Shown: piece after piece, positions 58,201-64,000 of the stretch
How positions within the stretch are numbered: the first letter of the stretch is position 1
Layout of the letters: every line of letters starts with the position of its first letter
Assembly: GCA_964016885.1 (NCBI GenBank)
Contig: OZ024744.1
Span: 118,044,197 to 118,108,196, forward strand
DNA from: Eledone cirrhosa
Lineage: Eukaryota > Mollusca > Cephalopoda > Octopoda > Eledonidae
Direction of reading: 5' to 3'
DNA: 64,000 nucleotides
The notes under the pieces: model-generated
What the model saw: the letters and a program-made list of their open reading frames with translations, nothing else
Databases searched by the model: none
Told to the model about the DNA's origin: nothing
Program-made: the position numbers and the translations under genes

Positions 58201-61200
58201 ATGGGTAGTTAATGTAGAGGATATGTGAAAGGTAGATTGTATGATGTCTGTGTATGTTACATGGTAGTGTGAAATGGATATTGAATGTAGAGGATGTGTG
58301 AAGGGTAGATTATATGATGTCTGTGTTACAAGGTAGTGAGACATGGGTAGTTAATGTAGAGGATATGTGAAGGGTAGATTGTATGATGTCTGTGTATGTT
58401 ACATGGTAGTGTGACATGGGTATTGAATGTAGAGGATATGTGAAGGGTAGATTGTATGATGTCTGTGTATGTTACATGGTAGTGAGACATGGGTATTGAA
58501 TGTAGAGGATATGTGAAGGGTAGATTGCATGATGTCTGTGTATGTTACATGGTAGAGAGTAATGGGTAGTTAATGTAGAGGATGTGTGAAGGGTAGATTG
58601 AATGATGTCTGTGTATGTTACATGGTAGAGAGACATGGGTAGTTAATGTAGAGGATGTGTGAAGGGTAGATTGTATGATGTCTGTGTATATTACATGGTA
58701 GTGAGACATGGGTATTGAATGTAGAGGATATGTGAAGGGTAGATTGTATGATGTCTGTGTTACATGGTAGTGAGACATGGGTAGTTAATGTAGAGGATAT
58801 GTGAAGGGTAGATTGTATGATGTCTGTGTATGTTACATGGTAGTGTGACATGGGTATTGAATGTAGAGGATATGTGAAGGGTAGATTGTATGATGTCTGT
58901 GTATGTTACATGGTAGTGAGACATGGGTATTGAATGTAGAGGATATGTGAAGGGTAGATTGTATGATGTCTGTGTATGTTACATGGTAGAGAGTAATGGG
59001 TAGTTAATGTAGAGGATGTGTGAAGGGTAGATTGAATGATGTCTGTGTATGTTACATGGTAGAGAGACATGGGTAGTTAATGTAGAGGATGTGTGAAGGG
59101 TAGATTGTATGATGTCTGTGTATATTACATGGTAGTGAGACATGGGTATTGAATGTAGAGGATATGTGAAGGGTAGATTGTATGATGTCTGTGTTACATG
59201 GTAGTGAGACATGGGTAGTTAATGTACAGGATGTGTGAAGGGTAGATTGTATGATGTCTGTGTATGTTACATGGCAGAGAGGCATGGGTAGGTAATGTAG
59301 AGGATGTGTGAAGGGTAGATTGTATGATGTCTGTGTATGTTACATGGTAGTGAGACATGGGTATTGAATGTAGAGGATGTGTGAAGATAGATTGTATGAT
59401 GTCTGTGTATGTTACATGGTAGAGAGACATGGGTAGTTAATGTAGAGGATGTGTGAATGGTAGATTGTATGATGTCTGTGTATGTTACATGGTAGAGAGA
59501 CATGGGTAGTTAATGTAGAGGATGTGTGAAGATAGATTGTATGATGTCTGTGTATGTTACAGGGTAGAGAGACATGGGTAGTTAATGTAGAGGATGTGTG
59601 AAGGGTAGATTGTATGATGTCTGTGTATGTTACATGGTAGAGAGATATGGGTAGTTAATGTAGAGGATGTGTGAATGGTAGATTGTATGATGTCTGTGTA
59701 TGTTACATGGTAGTGAGCCATGGGTATTGAAAGTAGAGGATGTGTGAAGGGTAGATTGTATGATATCTCTGTATGTTACATGGTAGAGAGACATGGGTAG
59801 TTAATGTAGAGGATGTGTGAATGGTAGCTTGTATGATGTCTGTGTTACATGGTAGTGAGACATGGGTAGTTAATATAGAGGATGTGTGAAGGGTAGATTG
59901 TATGATGTCTGTGTTACAAGGTAGTGAGACATGGATATTGAATGTAGAGGATGTGTGAAGGGTAGATTGTATGATGTCTGTGTTACAAGGTAGTGAGACA
60001 TGGATATTGAATGTAGAGGATGTGTGAATGGTAGATTGTATGATGTCTGTGTATGTTACATGGTAGTGAGACATGGGTAGTTAATGTAGAGGATGTGTGA
60101 AGGGTAGATTGTATGATGTCTGTGTATGTTACATGGTAGAGAGTAATGGGTAGTTAATGTAGAGGATGTGTGAAGGGTAGATTGAATGATGTCTGTGTAT
60201 GTTACATGGTAGAGAGACATGGGTAGTTAATGTAGAGGATGTGTGAAGGGTAGATTGTATGATGTCTGTGTATATTACATGGTAGTGAGACATGGGTATT
60301 GAATGTAGAGGATATGTGAAGGGTAGATTGTATGATGTCTGTGTTACATGGTAGTGAGACATGGGTAGTTAATGTACAGGATGTGTGAAGGGTAGATTGT
60401 ATGATGTCTGTGTATGTTACATGGCAGAGAGGCATGGGTAGGTAATGTAGAGGATGTGTGAATGGTAGATTGTATGATGTCTGTGTATGTTACATGGTAG
60501 AGAGACATGGGTAGTTAATGTAGAGGATGTGTGAAGATAGATTGTATGATGTCTGTGTATGTTACATGGTAGAGAGACATGGGTAGTTAATGTAGAGGAT
60601 GTGTGAAGGGTAGATTGTATGATGTCTGTGTATGTTACATGGTAGAGAGATATGGGTAGTTAATGTAGAGGATGTGTGAATGGTAGATTGTATGATGTCT
60701 GTGTATGTTACATGGTTGTGAGCCATAGGTATTGAAAGTAGAGGATGTGTGAAGGGTAGATTGTATGATATCTCTGTATGTTACATGGTAGAGAGACATG
60801 GGTAGTTAATGTAGAGGATGTGTGAATGGTAGCTTGTATGATGTCTGTGTTACATGGTAGTGAGACATGGGTAGTTAATATAGAGGATGTGTGAAGCGTA
60901 GATTGTATGATGTCTGTGTTACAAGGTAGTGAGACATGGATATTGAATGTAGAGGATGTGTGAAGGGTAGATTGTATGATGTCTGTGTTACAAGGTAGTG
61001 AGACATGGATATTGAATGTAGAGGATGTGTGAATGGTAGATTGTATGATGTCTGTGTATGTTACATGGTAGTGAGACATGGGTAGTTAATGTAGAGGATG
61101 TGTGAAAGGTAGATTTGATGATGTCTATGTATGTTCCATGGTAGTGAGACATGGGTAATTAATGTAGAGGATGTGTGAAGGGTAGATTGTATGATGTCTG

Positions 61201-64000
61201 TGTATGTTACATGGTAGTGTGACATGGGTATTGAATGTAGAGGATATGTGAAGGGTAGATTGTATGATGTCTGTGTATGTTACATGGTAGTGAGACATGG
61301 GTATTGAATGTAGAGGATATGTGAAGGGTAGATTGTATGATGTCTGTGTATGTTACATGGTAGAGAGACATGGGTAGTTAATGTAGAGGATGTGTGATGG
61401 GTAGATTGTATGATGTCTGTGTTACATGGTAGTGAGACATGGGTAGTTAATGTAGAGGATGTGTGAAGGCTAGATTGTATGATGTCTGTGTTACATGGTA
61501 GTGTGACATGGGTAGTTAATGTAGAGGATGTGTGAAGGGTAGATTGTATGATGTCTGTATGTTACATGGTAGTGAGACATGGGTAGTTAATGTAGAGGAT
61601 GTGTGAAGGGTAGATTGTATGATGTCTGTGTATGTTACATGGTAGTGAGCCATGTGTAGTTAATGTAGAGGATGTGTGAATGGTAGATTGTATGATATCT
61701 GTGTTACATGGTAGAAAGACATGGGTATTGAATGTAGAGGATGGGTGAAGGGTAGATTGTATGATGTCTGTGTTACGAGTTAGTAAGACATGGTTAATGA
61801 ACGTAGAGAATGTGTGAAGGGTAGATTGTACGATGTCTGTGTTACATGGTAGTGAGACATGGGTAGTTAATGTAGAGGATATGTGAAAGGTAGATTGTAT
61901 GATGTCTGTGTATGTTACATGGTAGTGTGAAATGGATATTGAATGTAGAGGATATGTGAAGGGTAGATTGTATGATGTCTGTGTTACAAGGTAGTGAGAC
62001 ATGGGTAGTTAATGTAGAGGATATGTGAAGGGTAGATTGTATGATGTCTGTGTATATTACATGGTAGTGAGACATGGGTATTGAATGTAGAGGATATGTG
62101 AAGGGTAGATTGTATGATGTCTGTGTTACATGGTAGTGAGACATGGGTAGTTAATGTAGAGGATATGTGAAGGGTAGATTGTATGATGTCTGTGTATGTT
62201 ACATGGTAGTGTGACATGGGTATTGAATGTAGAGGATATGTGAAGGGTAGATTGTATGATGTCTGTGTATGTTACATGGTAGTGAGACATGGGTATTGAA
62301 TGTAGAGGATATGTGAAGGGTAGATTGTATGATGTCTGTGTATGTTACATGGTAGAGAGTAATGGGTAGTTAATGTAGAGGATGTGTGAAGGGTAGATTG
62401 AATGATGTCTGTGTATGTTACATGGTAGAGAGACATGGGTAGTTAATGTAGAGGATGTGTGAAGGGTAGATTGTATGATGTCTGTGTATATTACATGGTA
62501 GTGAGACATGGGTATTGAATGTAGAGGATATGTGAAGGGTAGATTGTATGATGTCTGTGTTACATGGTAGTGAGACATGGGTAGTTAATGTACAGGATGT
62601 GTGAAGGGTAGATTGTATGATGTCTGTGTATGTTACATGGCAGAGAGGCATGGGTAGGTAATGTAGAGGATGTGTGAAGGGTAGATTGTATGATGTCTGT
62701 GTATGTTACATGGTAGTGAGACATGGGTATTGAATGTAGAGGATGTGTGAAGATAGATTGTATGATGTCTGTGTATGTTACATGGTAGAGAGACATGGGT
62801 AGTTAATGTAGAGGATGTGTGAATGGTAGATTGTATGATGTCTGTGTATGTTACATGGTAGAGAGACATGGGTAGTTAATGTAGAGGATGTGTGAAGATA
62901 GATTGTATGATGTCTGTGTATGTTACAGGGTAGAGAGACATGGGTAGTTAATGTAGAGGATGTGTGAAGGGTAGATTGTATGATGTCTGTGTATGTTACA
63001 TGGTAGAGAGATATGGGTAGTTAATGTAGAGGATGTGTGAATGGTAGATTGTATGATGTCTGTGTATGTTACATGGTAGTGAGCCATGGGTATTGAAAGT
63101 AGAGGATGTGTGAAGGGTAGATTGTATGATATCTCTGTATGTTACATGGTAGAGAGACATGGGTAGTTAATGTAGAGGATGTGTGAATGGTAGCTTGTAT
63201 GATGTCTGTGTTACATGGTAGTGAGACATGGGTAGTTAATATAGAGGATGTGTGAAGGGTAGATTGTATGATGTCTGTGTTACAAGGTAGTGAGACATGG
63301 ATATTGAATGTAGAGGATGTGTGAAGGGTAGATTGTATGATGTCTGTGTTACAAGGTAGTGAGACATGGATATTGAATGTAGAGGATGTGTGAATGGTAG
63401 ATTGTATGATGTCTGTGTATGTTACATGGTAGAGAGTAATGGGTAGTTAATGTAGAGGATGTGTGAAGGGTAGATTGAATGATGTCTGTGTATGTTACAT
63501 GGTAGAGAGACATGGGTAGTTAATGTAGAGGATGTGTGAAGGGTAGATTGTATGATGTCTGTGTATATTACATGGTAGTGAGACATGGGTATTGAATGTA
63601 GAGGATATGTGAAGGGTAGATTGTATGATGTCTGTGTTACATGGTAGTGAGACATGGGTAGTTAATGTACAGGATGTGTGAAGGGTAGATTGTATGATGT
63701 CTGTGTATGTTACATGGCAGAGAGGCATGGGTAGGTAATGTAGAGGATGTGTGAATGGTAGATTGTATGATGTCTGTGTATGTTACATGGTAGAGAGACA
63801 TGGGTAGTTAATGTAGAGGATGTGTGAAGATAGATTGTATGATGTCTGTGTATGTTACATGGTAGAGAGACATGGGTAGTTAATGTAGAGGATGTGTGAA
63901 GGGTAGATTGTATGATGTCTGTGTATGTTACATGGTAGAGAGATATGGGTAGTTAATGTAGAGGATGTGTGAATGGTAGATTGTATGATGTCTGTGTATG
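55270..64000 (+). repeat. 69/73-bp minisatellite array derived from LINE ORF, runs off the window
   Basis: About 120 units; the 73-bp form has an extra tatg. Each unit has ggtagattgtatgatgtctg, tgt, then tacatggtagtgagacatgg and gtagttaatgtagaggatgt. This equals LINE codons (K)GRLYD.C, a 10- or 14-base deletion, then [14 protein letters not shown] (source at 43350-43450). Variants (agtgag/agagag, gatgtg/gatatg, tattgaatg/tagttaatg) are arranged in a repeated order of about 1.0 to 1.15 kb. Minus-strand frames such as MSHYHVTQTSYNLPFT are artefacts. Confidence 0.85.

Noticed and set aside
55395..63728. His/Thr/Ser repeat frames on the minus strand
   Set aside because: Antisense translations of LINE-derived 69/73-bp units.
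2244..64000. CRISPR arrays
   Set aside because: Repeats are adjacent without unique spacers, and the genome is eukaryotic.

Overview
The window is nuclear DNA from a coleoid cephalopod, most likely an octopus. Three things point there: tRNA-derived SINEs of the kind described from octopus and squid, (CAT)n-headed dispersed repeats containing 'catgggttagac', and many decayed LINEs. It is not bacterial. Almost all long open frames are artefacts of tandem repeats whose unit is a multiple of three bases.

There is one real protein gene, on the minus strand: the Smaug (SAMD4) orthologue, an RNA-binding translational repressor. I assembled it from ten short exons between 55123 and 19727: 55037-55123, 50489-50734, 49766-49875, 44524-44610, 42456-42657, 34284-34372, 32694-32779, 24434-24638, 22107-22185 and 19727-19807. 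Each is bounded by AG/GT, and all nine intron phases match. The joined product (about 424 residues) contains the SAM domain, the PHAT domain and the conserved C-terminal block. The N-terminal exons lie beyond base 64000. The 3' end is either just below 19727 or outside the window.

The introns and 3' flank are filled with mobile elements and very large minisatellites, which make up more than half of the window. Layout: MITE (136-364); SINE-like repeats (690-1440); MITE whose interior is amplified to about 3.3 kb of 60/72-bp units (2223-5640); 66-bp array from a SINE head (5662-13100); 80-bp array (13218-13651); LINE 3' end with a 64-bp array (14060-19355); Smaug exons J, I and H among SINE and LINE fragments (19.7-24.6 kb); LINE fragments and a 1.7-kb palindromic element (25.0-27.8 kb); a second amplified MITE split by a Helitron (28.2-31.3 kb); exons G and F (32.7-34.4 kb); 48-bp array grown from a tRNA-Lys-type SINE (34.9-42.4 kb); exons E and D (42.5-44.6 kb); a decayed Tx1-like LINE (46.0-48.7 kb); exons C and B (49.8-50.7 kb); a LINE with a 45/47-bp array inside its reverse-transcriptase ORF (51.0-54.9 kb); exon A (55.0 kb); and a 69/73-bp array from the same LINE codons (55.27 kb to the end).

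The main observation is that these are not unrelated satellites. Every large array can be traced to a short internal segment of a transposable element, and at several edges the unamplified element sequence continues directly out of the array. Two arrays started from the same LINE codons (LHGSETW) and a third from codons slightly downstream. No alignment software was run. Homologies come from reading the sequence and from knowledge of the named families.
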